The translations under genes were made by a program, and so were the position numbers. The notes under the pieces are model-generated. The model worked only from the letters and a program-made list of their open reading frames with translations. It did not search any database and was not told the origin of the DNA. 33,064 bases of DNA from CAZVIJ01 sp964626735 (lineage in GTDB: Bacteria; Patescibacteriota; Dojkabacteria; JAOAGR01), in assembly GCA_964626735.1 (NCBI GenBank), contig CAZVIJ010000014.1, positions 1 through 33,064 on the forward strand, written 5' to 3'. Shown in pieces: positions 16,136 through 25,461 of the stretch (its first letter is position 1; each line of letters opens with the position of its first letter).

Positions 16136-17596
16136 ATGGCTCTCGCGCTTGTCGTGAATAGGGGGGAAGATCTGCAGAAATACCAGCAAGCACCAGCACG
16201 ACCGATGCCATTTAATATTCCGCCCACGAAGGTAATGCCCGTTGCTATACCGCCACAGCCGGTACCTAAAGCGCAACCCAACGCTATTCCCGTTCGCCGC
16301 AATTGGCGGAAACGTCGCGGCTTTATCGGCGCCGTAGTCGGAACCGGCGCTCTGCTGTCGGCCGCGTATATAGCAAAGCAAGTGGGAATTTCCGTGAATA
16401 TTGGGAGCGGTTCGGAAAACCCGGCGCCATCGCCCGTACGGCCTTCTCCGACTATTCCACGTCCTACCGACCCTCCGCCGCCAACACCCGAACCGCCTAC
16501 ACCAACACCTGAAAACCGTGAACTACTGGTTGAATTTGAAGGGGTAGACGCTGAGCTTCAAAGGTACCAGGAGGTTTTCGGATTTGTGCCGAACAGGATC
16601 AGTTTCATGCTTCCTCTGTATAAGGCAATGCGAAACTTGCCGCTTACGGGGCAAGAGCAGCAGATCTTTGAAATTCTCAAGAAGCCTTGGGGGCAGAGAA
16701 TGGGAGAGCTCGATGTCGTTGCGCAGGCTAATGTTGATAATGTGGTTTGCAATTTTTGGGATCCCGATAAGCCCGATAAAGATTATCTCGCTCTCGATAA
16801 AGTTACCGACAGCCAGCGCGATGAAAAGTACAAAGCATTGAAGAAAGTTTTCGGCATCTCCAAATACTTCTCGATGATCTGTCCCCAAGACGTGCATATC
16901 AGGCGTGGAGGCGCAGGTGCCGCAAATAGGGACAATCTATGGATCGGCGGGGCTCAGACGTACGAAAATGCGAAAATAACTTCGGTACATGAGCTGCAGC
17001 ATAACGTGGACTACGGCTGGGATCGGCTGGTGGATTTTATCGATAAACGTGCTTTGTGCGAATATTACCGCGTGAACTTGCTTGAGACGTTCAATATTCT
17101 CGATTACTGGTGCAGCAGGAAGTACGAGATGATCCGCTATGACGGTACTGATCATCTCCTGCAGTATGCGCCGGGAGACAATTCGAAACCCGACGAGAAG
17201 AAGGCGAACGATGAATTCTTCCACCGGCTCGAAGGAACAGAACGGGCTTTGGGAATCGATCATGCCTCGTATACCGATCTCAAGGAACGGCTAAATCGAA
17301 CGGCCCACGCTCTTTTCGCGAAATTGAAGACGGGAACTCCGGACGAACGTAAAAAGCTCAATGAGGATACTAATGTCCAAAAAATAATCGAATTCGCCTA
17401 TAACGAAATCATGCATTACTTTGTCGGACCTGTTCAGATCAGGAGCGGCGGATTGCCTGACAGCGATAAGGAGACGTACCACGATCGGTATGAAGAGGCG
17501 AATAAACGTATACAACAAGCGCGCATCAATGCGTTCTTCAATTTCAAGTGCAACGATCCGGCTGATGTCGGGATTATCAAGAGGAAGCTGAAGTAG
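16136..17596 (+). CDS. Membrane-anchored HExxH protein, putative zinc metallopeptidase
   Basis: A 486-residue protein. A proline-rich cytosolic N-terminus (1-55) is followed by basic residues RRNWRKRR and one TM segment (~63-82). A Pro/Thr-rich extracellular linker (~95-127) leads to a large soluble domain. That domain contains VHELQHNVDYGWD with H285, E286 and H289, the HExxH zinc-peptidase signature; E309 is a possible third ligand. It would act outside the cell, tethered to the membrane. No named peptidase family recognised. No -10 box lies near the ATG; a weak GGGA ends 4 nt before it. It is probably co-transcribed with the PP2C-like gene. Confidence 0.7.
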   Translation: MALALVVNRGEDLQKYQQAPARPMPFNIPPTKVMPVAIPPQPVPKAQPNAIPVRRNWRKRRGFIGAVVGTGALLSAAYIAKQVGISVNIGSGSENPAPSPVRPSPTIPRPTDPPPPTPEPPTPTPENRELLVEFEGVDAELQRYQEVFGFVPNRISFMLPLYKAMRNLPLTGQEQQIFEILKKPWGQRMGELDVVAQANVDNVVCNFWDPDKPDKDYLALDKVTDSQRDEKYKALKKVFGISKYFSMICPQDVHIRRGGAGAANRDNLWIGGAQTYENAKITSVHELQHNVDYGWDRLVDFIDKRALCEYYRVNLLETFNILDYWCSRKYEMIRYDGTDHLLQYAPGDNSKPDEKKANDEFFHRLEGTERALGIDHASYTDLKERLNRTAHALFAKLKTGTPDERKKLNEDTNVQKIIEFAYNEIMHYFVGPVQIRSGGLPDSDKETYHDRYEEANKRIQQARINAFFNFKCNDPADVGIIKRKLK

Positions 17597-17619
17597 GAAA
17601 CCGTAACTGTTGGTGATGG

Positions 17620-17625
17620 TATAAT
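17620..17625 (+). promoter_or_regulatory. -10 box, gene 17631-18362
   Basis: TATAAT preceded by ATGG (extended -10 form); 5 nt to the ATG. Confidence 0.7.
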
Positions 17626-17630
17626 CCCGC

Positions 17631-18362
17631 ATGGCACTTTTTGAAAGCTGGAACTTCGAATTGACGGATGATGTCCAACGAGTTCTTGCCGCTCCAGAAC
17701 CAATCGTATTCCTACAGGCGCATGGTATCCAGATGTGCTCCGCGATGCTTGGATTACCGACGTATGGAATTACTTTGATTACGAACAATGATATTCATAC
17801 CTTCGAATCGATAATCAATAACCCGTCGACGCTGCAAAGGAATAATATAATTTCGACGATTGCCCGATCTGCTTTAGAGTATCTGCGAGCTCAAGAAGGG
17901 GCAGACCACGATGAAGATCTTCCTCTACACGTTTTGCCGGGTGAGGAAAAGTATTACAAGCATGGTCGCAACCAACTTCCCGGACATGATCTTCCCGGAG
18001 AGGGCATGATAGAGCCCGAACGTGATGTCTTCATTAACGCCCTGGACCCGGATTTCTTTGCGGTATGCGAAGAGTTTCCCGACGACTTCAATGTTTCCGC
18101 TGTCGTGGTTGAAGGAGAGCACCTGAGAATCGAAATGCTCGTCTCGAGTTCCGTTTTTTCTTCCGCTATCGATATTGCTGAAATGCTCATGAATTCGATG
18201 CGTTGGCATCTTCCGAATACTGAGGATGATTTTGGTGAAGTTTTCGCATGGATTATCAGGGATATCGCGGATACGTGGATACAAGATCGGTATCTTCAAT
18301 TTTTCACGCGTTCTTCGGGGCAACTCGGTAGCGATGATGATCTCGATCTTGAAGACGAGTAA
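17631..18362 (+). CDS. Hypothetical protein, 243 aa
   Basis: Unrecognised acidic protein. The N-terminal ~85 residues are helical. A charged, Gly/Pro-rich linker (~95-130) follows, then a C-terminal alpha/beta region (FNVSAVVVEGEHLRIEMLVS). The tail is very acidic (SDDDLDLEDE). It ends 8 nt from the stop of the convergent giant-protein gene. Confidence 0.65.
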   Translation: MALFESWNFELTDDVQRVLAAPEPIVFLQAHGIQMCSAMLGLPTYGITLITNNDIHTFESIINNPSTLQRNNIISTIARSALEYLRAQEGADHDEDLPLHVLPGEEKYYKHGRNQLPGHDLPGEGMIEPERDVFINALDPDFFAVCEEFPDDFNVSAVVVEGEHLRIEMLVSSSVFSSAIDIAEMLMNSMRWHLPNTEDDFGEVFAWIIRDIADTWIQDRYLQFFTRSSGQLGSDDDLDLEDE

Positions 18363-18370
18363 TGGATGCC

Positions 18371-21300
18371 TTAGGTTTCTTCGTCTTTCAAGGACCGTTT
18401 GAGCACCAGCTGATGTTGCGCCGACGCAAGCGCTGACTTTTCCTTTTCGCGTTTGCCAGCAATTTCTTTCAGCTGCTTATTGAGCGTAGCCCATTGTAAT
18501 GCTCGCCCGATTATGAGATCGCCGAATGCTTGCGGCACGTTCTTGATTGCATTGCGTATCATGGTGACATCCTCTTGGGCCATCGGCGCAAACGATGTTA
18601 TCGTAAGCTGCCAAATGTCTCTCAGCATCGATCTTCGTATCGACTCCTCGATGTTCCTGACCATTCGCGTCGGACGATCGCGTACGGCTGTATTATGTTC
18701 TATCAGCTTATCGTTCGATGATCCATGGGCTGCCAATGCCGCCTCTACTGCCCGAACCATCATCTCATGAGTACGGGGACTCATGACCGCAATGCTTGTT
18801 TCAACAACCTGGAGGCTTGTTTCGTCTGCATCTGCCTGAGCGAGGATGCGATGCACAACATCGATGATTTCATCTGCTTCTTCCGGCGGTATTGCTTCAT
18901 CGTAAAACGCGAGCTCTTCCCGGAATTTCGAGAGCGCGCGGTTCCTATCGCTTGATTTCTTGATATCCAACGCTTTCGTCGTGATGAGCTTATTACGCCA
19001 CTCGCCGTCGAGTTCGATTTCTATCTGCTGGGCACCAAGTTCGCTTGCCAAGTTGTTCGCCTCGCGGGAGAACGCGTACTCGAGAGCCCAATTGCCAGAA
19101 ATTTGTGCAAGCGTGAGAGATTCCGTAATCTCGTACGCGTTTTGAGCAACGTTGATGAATCCGTCTGTCGCTTCCCATTTTCTCCAGTTGGTATAGCTCC
19201 TGAAGTATTCGCACGCCATAACGTCCAGTGACCTGACTGCCTGCCGATATTCTTCAGACTGAGGCGATACGTAATACGGTTCTTTGTTGGATTTGANNNN
19301 NNNNNNTCGCTATGTCGCGGCGAGCATTCATTTCGTCGTACGGACACAGCTCGGATGAGATGTTGGAATCATGCAAATCCCTAAACTGCTGGGCAATGAC
19401 GAGTTCGGGGATCGGCTGTAACTGAGGATCCATATGTACCATCAATTCATACGGCGCTGCGTAATCGAACGGTCGAAATTCCTTTCCGTCGAATATCCGT
19501 ACCTTTTTCTTGTCGAGCACTAGCTTAAGCGCCTTGCCCTTGAGCTCCGGATGCCGTGTCGCCGATTTCAAATCCTTAACCGTTACAGCATCGGCATCGA
19601 ACACGATAGCGCCGTGCGGAAAGTTGTAATCGAGAATCATGAACATACCTCCCGCGTAGGTAACGCAAACGTCATGATTGGTATCGGCAGAATCGGATTC
19701 CGATTTTTGCTGCTTGCTGACGGTTGCGATAAACGCGCGATTCGTCCTTCCTTCATTGCGCTCATACGGTATCGTATCGAATCCTTCCCTCAAGAGTTGG
19801 CATGCGATTTGGGCTGAGACCATGCACTGCATCGGGATCTTTCCTTCCTGCATCCCCTCGAGGACGAGCGAAATCCGCGAAAACTGTTCGTCGTATTCCC
19901 GGTGTTTCAATACTTCAAGTGCAGTTTCGAAAACGATTTTCAGCTCGAGTGCCTTTTGTTCATCGCTCATCGCGAATTCCTCGCCGTTGAGTACTTTTTC
20001 AAAGTTAAACGGTTCGCCCGCCCGGACTTCGGCGAGATTTCGCATCGCGAGCCTATCGCGGTGGAAAGGGCTTGCCCAAAGATCGGCCATGATCTTCTTT
20101 AACCGAGCGATTTCCTCGAGCGTATGCGATTCACGATCGTCCTCATCGAACGATTGCTCGTATATTTGCATCCACCGGGCGTCTTCGAGTTTCGAGAGCA
20201 GCTGGTAGATGCGCAATTGGAACACGGTTGCGATCGATTCCCGCATTTCTGCAGCCATGAGTCGCGTGTTCATCCAACCGTTGCTGGCGAGCGCGATGAC
20301 ATTCAGCAGCTGATTGGATATCCCCAAATTCGGATCGAATTCTATGGGGGTATCTTCGTGCAGGATTGCCAATCCGTCTGACTGCAACCGCATAAGGAGC
20401 TGACGCATCAGCGGTACTTTCGCAACGAGCGCCTCTCCGAAGTCGGCCGGTTCCAAACCGTACGCGCATGCTTCATCGAGCAGCACGGCTGCGATGCTTC
20501 GGAATGTTGGCAGCCGTTCGCTTATTGCATTAATTGCTTCTGAAGTTTCGTCAGTTGTCCTCAATCCCTCGAAAAGCGGGCTCGCCAAGACTTTCTGCTC
20601 CTTCTTCTCCAACAGGGTCATACGCCTGACATGGATGAGGCGAGGATCGTTGAAACGTTCTTTATTCGCGTCAAATCTGCGCCTCGCTTCCGCGCGGTGT
20701 TTCGGAATTTCTTCGTCGTGAGCCGTATGCCATACGTTGTGGTAGACAATATCGGGACTATTACGGTGATGCTCGATCTGCCCGGGATACTCCCAATCCA
20801 GCTCGTTGATCGCATCGACATTTGGGAACGGTCTCGGATAATCGCCGCGCACCATGTCTTGGGTTATAACCGACGTCATGAAGTTCATGAACTCTATTCT
20901 AAACATGACCGCCCATAAATCGGTCGAAGAGAGCGACCCGTAGAGTTGCTCTTTTGTCCATCGGTTCGGGAAGAGGCCGTGTTTAGTCAGCAAATTGATC
21001 GCAAGCTGCATGATGCGTTCTGTCTTTTCGTAGAATTCTTCGCATAAATCTTTATCCGCCCAGCGTATACCTATGTTCGAAGTCTTATCGCGGATTAGGT
21101 TTTTTTGCCTGATCAAAGTGAGAACATCAAGTATACCGATAAAGTTTTGTGCAAAGTTATGCGTTAGACCGTAATCGACGTCCGCTTCTACTTCATCAAG
21201 CAGGTAGTCGACGTACATGAATTCTACATCGCATGCTCGTTCTTCTTCGCTGGGAACTTCAACTTCGAGGAATCGAAGGTTAGGGCCTTGGTGCATCCCC

Positions 21301-21683
21301 CAATGGGCGCTATTGCGCTTCATGCGTTCGTTCGCTTCTTGGGAGAGTTCGCGATATCGGGTATGTCTTTGTGTTTCCGGAGTATCCGGCGTTTCTTCAT
21401 TAGGGAAATGAAGCTGTCTCCAATTTTCGCTGTCTTCGTCAAATACCTGCGCTTGGTAGGAACGCAAGAAGGCAAGCGCGTCGAATATCCTTCCGGAGTG
21501 CAAATATCCTTGGGCTATGTTCAGCAGGGATTCCATTCCCATATCTCTCCATGACGGATTGTCGATCAATGCGTAAATTGCCGCTACAACCGGTTGTACT
21601 TTGGGAGAGTCGATGCTGACGATGTCCGTTGTTTCGAGGTCGATTGGAGTGGCCGAGGAAATGTTTTCGAGGGCAGTTATCAT
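18371..21683 (-). CDS. Giant protein (~1,100 aa) with possible transglutaminase-like core, split by an assembly gap
   Basis: 792 residues are readable before the gap and 307 after it. The two parts join in one frame if the gap is a multiple of 3: the frame after the gap starts KSNKEPYYVSPQSEEYRQAV and runs straight into the MACEYF segment. The start MITALENISS is 4 nt behind the upstream gene, so the two are coupled. Mostly helical; residues ~45-80 look TPR-like (SLLNIAQGYLHSGRIFDALA). Residues ~615-690 have a Cys at a helix start (QCMVSAQIACQLLREGFDT, C620), then NHDVCVTYAGGMFMILDYN (H670, D685). That is the layout of a transglutaminase/papain-like C-H-D triad; this is a pattern inference only. 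Function unknown. Confidence 0.65.
19297..19306. other. Assembly gap (10 N)
   Basis: It falls inside the giant gene. The minus-strand frame downstream of the gap is open straight into the 18371-19219 coding region, showing that the 10-N size is a placeholder and that no true gene boundary lies here. Confidence 0.95.
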
Positions 21684-21686
21684 GTG

Positions 21687-22499
21687 CTAGCTTCTTTTGT
21701 CTCTGCGTTGCTTGTACTGCCCGCCGACCTCGAACGATGCGCGGTTTTCCATGTACCGTGCGATGAAATCGCTGATGGCATAACCGACGGCAATCGATTC
21801 GGGACGATCGCCTTTCATGTTTTCCCTCAGCATTGCATTGGTGAGCTCGATAAGTTCCCTGCTGGCCGGCGAGTTGAGGATTCTTTCGATAATTGCTCCT
21901 ACATTCGTCAATTGGTCCAAGGCAACCTCTTGATCGGCATTCAACTGCATGATCGTTTTCCTGCCTTGCTTCGTATCCGCTTGCGAAAGAAGACCATAAA
22001 ATCCGGTTTCGTTCGCCAAGAAATCGAGAAGCGCCAATTGCTCGTCCGAAGAGAGACAATGTTTCCGGAGGAATATAACGACCTTGTCGGTCGTCGGATG
22101 AGGAATGAGTTCGGGCACCGAAGATAAGTGGAGTGCAAGCGCTATTGCCGAGGTGTAGTCATACTTTAGCTTGCTCTGATACGATTCGCCGATTTTAACA
22201 GCTGCGGAGGCGCCGCCGGCTTCTTCCTGCCTTCGGAGGGCTTCAGCCTTAACTTTCATGTCGGGGCGCTGGCCGACCGGAAACATCAGGAGTGATTCGA
22301 CCCACTGGGATACTGCTCCGATCGACTCATGAGTTCCGCCGCTTTCATTCAACTGGGCTATTTCGAGAAGGTGCTGCTTTTCGGGGAACGGGGAAACGCC
22401 AAGTATATTGAGACTGCGCGGCGAGTGAACCGTCGTGCGGATATATTCCGCTGTTACGCTTTCAACTCCCGCAGTTAATTGTTGCACGTACCTCATCAT
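21687..22499 (-). CDS. Hypothetical helical protein, partner of the giant gene
   Basis: A 270-residue, almost wholly helical protein of unknown family. Its stop is 4 nt from the start of the ~1,100-aa gene, so the two should be translated from one mRNA and may act together. TATACT at 22507-22512 is 7 nt before the ATG at 22499 (a second ATG follows directly at 22496). Confidence 0.7.
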   Translation of the reverse strand: MMRYVQQLTAGVESVTAEYIRTTVHSPRSLNILGVSPFPEKQHLLEIAQLNESGGTHESIGAVSQWVESLLMFPVGQRPDMKVKAEALRRQEEAGGASAAVKIGESYQSKLKYDYTSAIALALHLSSVPELIPHPTTDKVVIFLRKHCLSSDEQLALLDFLANETGFYGLLSQADTKQGRKTIMQLNADQEVALDQLTNVGAIIERILNSPASRELIELTNAMLRENMKGDRPESIAVGYAISDFIARYMENRASFEVGGQYKQRRDKRS

Positions 22500-22506
22500 T
22501 TGGAAA

Positions 22507-22512
22507 AGTATA
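22507..22512 (-). promoter_or_regulatory. -10 box of the 270-aa / giant-protein operon
   Basis: TATACT, 7 nt before the ATG at 22499, in a 24-nt gap behind the radical SAM gene. Confidence 0.55.
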
Positions 22513-22523
22513 ACACGAACTTG

Positions 22524-23672
22524 TCATTCTCCAATTCGTTTGATCTTACGGAGAGGCTTCCCTTTATCGGCTTTTACCATCGGACCGTATTCATGCCCTA
22601 AGAAATTTGTATTGGCTTCATGCCCTGGCCAATTTGGAGGTGTGGGAAAGTCGGGATGGAACCCGAGCCTGCTTAATGCCGGCACGTTCTCGGGGGTAAG
22701 TGGAGTAAAGACCCTACATGTGTGGGATTGAATTAATGTCGCGTAGATCATCATCCATAAGCCGTCTGGATTGAGGTACGGTTTTACGGCGCTTCGGTGA
22801 TAATAGCCCTTCAATGCGTAATTCGGATCCTCGTGCATACCGAGCTGCTTAATCAATTTTTCTGAAAGGATTCTCCCATTGAAGAATATGGGGCGCATCG
22901 TGCGACCGAAAGAATTAACATCTTGAACGAAAATATTTGAATTATTCGTTTGGTGGTTCCACAACATTATTCCCCGTTCGTCACGACGTCCTGTTAAGGA
23001 GGAGAAGATGCTACTTCTGTTCCTCACATAGAGTTCGAATTGCTGCGACACTGTCGTGGCTCGATTGAGTGGGAGGGAGACCGTTACATAAAGACGTCGT
23101 GATGCTCGTGCAATTTCCAAAAGTTCGTCGAGGAATTGTTCGTTCTTCATACGGTAATTCGTATAAATTTTGATTTTGTATGGCTGCTTTTTCTCTACGG
23201 TACGCTTTCTATGCATATAGTCGGTTGCCTCGAGGATAAGTTTAACCAAAGGTATCGCATAGGGATGATCAGAAATATCACCCGATGACCCAACGCGGAA
23301 CGAATCGGGTTGCAGCATGTCGAGAAAGTCCTGGTTCCTCCAAAGCCTCGCCAAAGAAGCGACGCCGAAAATTCGCGATGGAAGCGGTGCATCAGCCAAG
23401 CAAGTATCGCAATGTTTGCCGCAGCCGTTCAGAAAATCCATCGTTCGAAGCGAGCCGTTAAGAATCGGATTGCCGAGAAATGGCGTTACGACTGCCATGG
23501 CATCAACTTCGCCATTTTCCTGGAGGTCCTTACGCGATTTCCTCGAAGCGACTGGGTAGAGATTTGGCGTTGCAAACCATCCCATCGCAGCTATCTGCTC
23601 AGACGTATAGCCGTTCCTTGCCAACATTGAAACCACTTCCGGTGTTGGTTCTGCTGAATCCGGCATTTTCAT
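22524..23672 (-). CDS. Radical SAM protein
   Basis: A 382-residue protein carrying CGKHCDTC (C84, C88, C91), the CxxxCxxC that binds the 4Fe-4S cluster for S-adenosylmethionine cleavage. Downstream FRVGSSGDISDHP (126-138) fits the SAM-binding second motif, and strands such as YKIKIYTNY and LYVTVSLP fit the partial TIM barrel. The substrate is unknown; no obvious RiPP precursor is seen next to it. The TAAAAT box is 8 nt before the first ATG; a second in-frame ATG follows two codons later. It lies between a nuclease-like gene and the 270-aa / giant pair, all on the minus strand. Confidence 0.75.
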   Translation of the reverse strand: MKMPDSAEPTPEVVSMLARNGYTSEQIAAMGWFATPNLYPVASRKSRKDLQENGEVDAMAVVTPFLGNPILNGSLRTMDFLNGCGKHCDTCLADAPLPSRIFGVASLARLWRNQDFLDMLQPDSFRVGSSGDISDHPYAIPLVKLILEATDYMHRKRTVEKKQPYKIKIYTNYRMKNEQFLDELLEIARASRRLYVTVSLPLNRATTVSQQFELYVRNRSSIFSSLTGRRDERGIMLWNHQTNNSNIFVQDVNSFGRTMRPIFFNGRILSEKLIKQLGMHEDPNYALKGYYHRSAVKPYLNPDGLWMMIYATLIQSHTCRVFTPLTPENVPALSRLGFHPDFPTPPNWPGHEANTNFLGHEYGPMVKADKGKPLRKIKRIGE

Positions 23673-23680
23673 GATTGCCT

Positions 23681-23686
23681 ATTTTA
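23681..23686 (-). promoter_or_regulatory. -10 box of the radical SAM gene
   Basis: TAAAAT, 8 nt before the ATG at 23672. Confidence 0.4.
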
Positions 23687-23712
23687 TCATCTTCACGGGG
23701 TAATCGTCGGTT

Positions 23713-24378
23713 TCACTGCACCGCTAACGTCCCCTTCTGAATGGTATTCAGGTAGATTTCGTTTTCGCCTTTTATATACTGCGTGTGCTCGATGATATCG
23801 GTGTTGTCGATAAGTTCGAACGGCAAGTTTTGGAACGTGTTGTTTTCTACGACGATCGATTTGAACGAACTGCCGTCGCTGACTAGGCAGATTACTCCCG
23901 ACAGGACATCATCCCGGAACTTGTTGGACTTGCGGTATACCGGATGGAACCCTTTATACCAGTTGAATACGAGTCCGGCGCGTTCATATATTTGAGACAT
24001 CCACTCGCCAAACAGGGCGCGCTTCAGGGAATTCGATTCGATTGCCGGGTCGTCCCCAATAAGATAGACGACCTTCGGCAGATTAGTTTCAATTTGCTTA
24101 AGCTGTTTCTTAGCCTTGCTAATCTGACGTCCGATCGTCTTGTGGATCTTTTCTTCTTCCGGACCATGTGACTCGCGTTTGCCGTGCGTGACAAGTTTTA
24201 CCTCGATAAGCGCAATTCGCCTGCGGTTGCGGTCGGTGATATACCCGTCCGGTGTTTTCGTGTTCGTTTCCTTTATTTTCTCGAAGCCTAAATGGTGAGA
24301 ATCAAGGTATGTTGTAATGAAAAATTTTTCTGCATCGGTGCCGTTTCCTCTAAATTTATTGTTCGATCCCATAGACAA
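23713..24378 (-). CDS. PD-(D/E)XK-like nuclease
   Basis: About 220 residues. After a helix (TDAEKFFITTYLDSH) comes TPDGYITDRNRRRIALIEVK, with D42 and E57-x-K59 (numbered from the ATG at 24372). That is the D...ExK core of the PD-(D/E)XK nuclease fold, and E15 in the first helix could complete the site. The remainder (KQLKQIETNLPKVVYLIGD and later strands) fits the same alpha/beta core with additions. A DNA or RNA nuclease role is inferred. Start: ATG at 24372 or TTG at 24378; a TAATAT box 7 nt before the TTG favours the latter. It is 40 nt upstream of the radical SAM gene. Confidence 0.6.
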   Translation of the reverse strand: MSMGSNNKFRGNGTDAEKFFITTYLDSHHLGFEKIKETNTKTPDGYITDRNRRRIALIEVKLVTHGKRESHGPEEEKIHKTIGRQISKAKKQLKQIETNLPKVVYLIGDDPAIESNSLKRALFGEWMSQIYERAGLVFNWYKGFHPVYRKSNKFRDDVLSGVICLVSDGSSFKSIVVENNTFQNLPFELIDNTDIIEHTQYIKGENEIYLNTIQKGTLAVQ

Positions 24379-24440
24379 AAGTTACATATTACTCGCGCGG
24401 GAACGCATAACATTTTGTAGTCCGGTTCGATTACAACGGT

Positions 24441-25409
24441 TTAGATTCTTACTTGTGATGTCTGCAAAAATTCTGGTTGACCAATAAAGGCACGCTTCCA
24501 ATCGTTGAATGCCTTATCGACCGATGACTCATCTTGATTCTTCATCCATTCGAACGTCCGTTCCATATCCGTGTAGAGCGGAATTGTCCCCCCAAGAACG
24601 CATGCCGCGTAGCTTTTTACCGCGGTGACATCCATGCCTTGCGTGATCGATGCGTACACGACGAGCTTGGATGTTTTCGGGGAATTGCTATGGGAGATGA
24701 TCGCCCCGTGAGCTTGGAAGATTACGCCGTTTACCGCTGCGATAATCGTCGGCATATTCCCATGATCCCTCGTCTCCCGGTACGTGAGCGTAAGATCGGT
24801 CGGAACCGGATCGTCGGGCAAGGAGAGCGTCGTAAAATTGAAGCTGAAGCCGCGGAAATCGTTAACGTCGATACCTAGTATCGATCCGTTCGGGCCATAT
24901 AAGGCATCCATTTTCATGTTTCCAGATCCCCGGTGGATTGCGAAATTTTGATTGGCGTTCCAGAGCCTGCCATGGTACACGCATCTATCCCTGCTCGTCC
25001 TTCTGCCGCTTACGCCATACATCGATACGCACAATCGTTCCTGGAGCAGATGGTTTGAAGCGAACTCATCGGATATTCCGTCTGCTGCCTTATGAAACCA
25101 TGTTTGGTGAGATGTCGCCTCGAATAGCGTACTATCGTCGGTTGACGATGTCCCATGGACCAAAAGGAATTGCCTTCGCATCAGGTTGTGCGTTTTCTCG
25201 TCGATGGTCTGGTCGACGAGCGCCTCAACCGCGATATCCTCTCCGTCTGTATATGCTTTGCTGATGAGACCTTGCACCACGAGTCCTGAGGTATATTTTA
25301 TGTCAGTCAGTTCCCGGTATACGATTGATTCCCCGGTTTCGGGACGGCCAATACTTTCCTCCGGGTAAGGGCTCATGGTAACGGGTACGACGTGGATGTT
25401 GTCGATCAT
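24441..25409 (-). CDS. Hypothetical protein, 322 aa
   Basis: Unrecognised soluble protein with mixed secondary structure. Strands are clearest in the middle (SILGIDVNDFRGFSFNFTTL, DLTLTYRETRD). The C-terminal 60 residues are helical. The start at 25409 (MIDNIHVVPV) is chosen over the longer frame to 25469 because TATACT lies 9 nt upstream; the longer version would begin inside the divergent promoter region. It heads the minus-strand array that includes the nuclease-like and radical SAM genes. Confidence 0.65.
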   Translation of the reverse strand: MIDNIHVVPVTMSPYPEESIGRPETGESIVYRELTDIKYTSGLVVQGLISKAYTDGEDIAVEALVDQTIDEKTHNLMRRQFLLVHGTSSTDDSTLFEATSHQTWFHKAADGISDEFASNHLLQERLCVSMYGVSGRRTSRDRCVYHGRLWNANQNFAIHRGSGNMKMDALYGPNGSILGIDVNDFRGFSFNFTTLSLPDDPVPTDLTLTYRETRDHGNMPTIIAAVNGVIFQAHGAIISHSNSPKTSKLVVYASITQGMDVTAVKSYAACVLGGTIPLYTDMERTFEWMKNQDESSVDKAFNDWKRAFIGQPEFLQTSQVRI

Positions 25410-25418
25410 TTGACATGG

Positions 25419-25424
25419 AGTATA
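25419..25424 (-). promoter_or_regulatory. -10 box, gene 24441-25409
   Basis: TATACT, 9 nt before the ATG; divergent from the box at 25451. Confidence 0.45.
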
Positions 25425-25450
25425 CCACAGCAGATCAGGGCAATTCGTGA

Positions 25451-25456
25451 GATAAT
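25451..25456 (+). promoter_or_regulatory. -10 box, gene 25462-26427
   Basis: GATAAT, 5 nt before the ATG at 25462. Confidence 0.55.
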
Positions 25457-25461
25457 TGGGT

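Noticed and set aside
18351..18388. Bidirectional terminator GAAGACGA/TCGTCTTT between convergent genes
   Set aside because: The arms lie in Glu/Asp codons of both genes with a 22-nt loop and no T run; likely a by-product of acidic C-termini.
18371..19219. Independent gene starting at the ATG at 19219
   Set aside because: No -10 box or ribosome binding site precedes it, and the same frame continues upstream into the gap as plausible coding sequence.
22524..23672. RiPP biosynthesis cluster around the radical SAM gene
   Set aside because: No short precursor-like frame with a leader and Cys/Ser/Thr-rich core, and no RRE-type partner, can be seen next to it.
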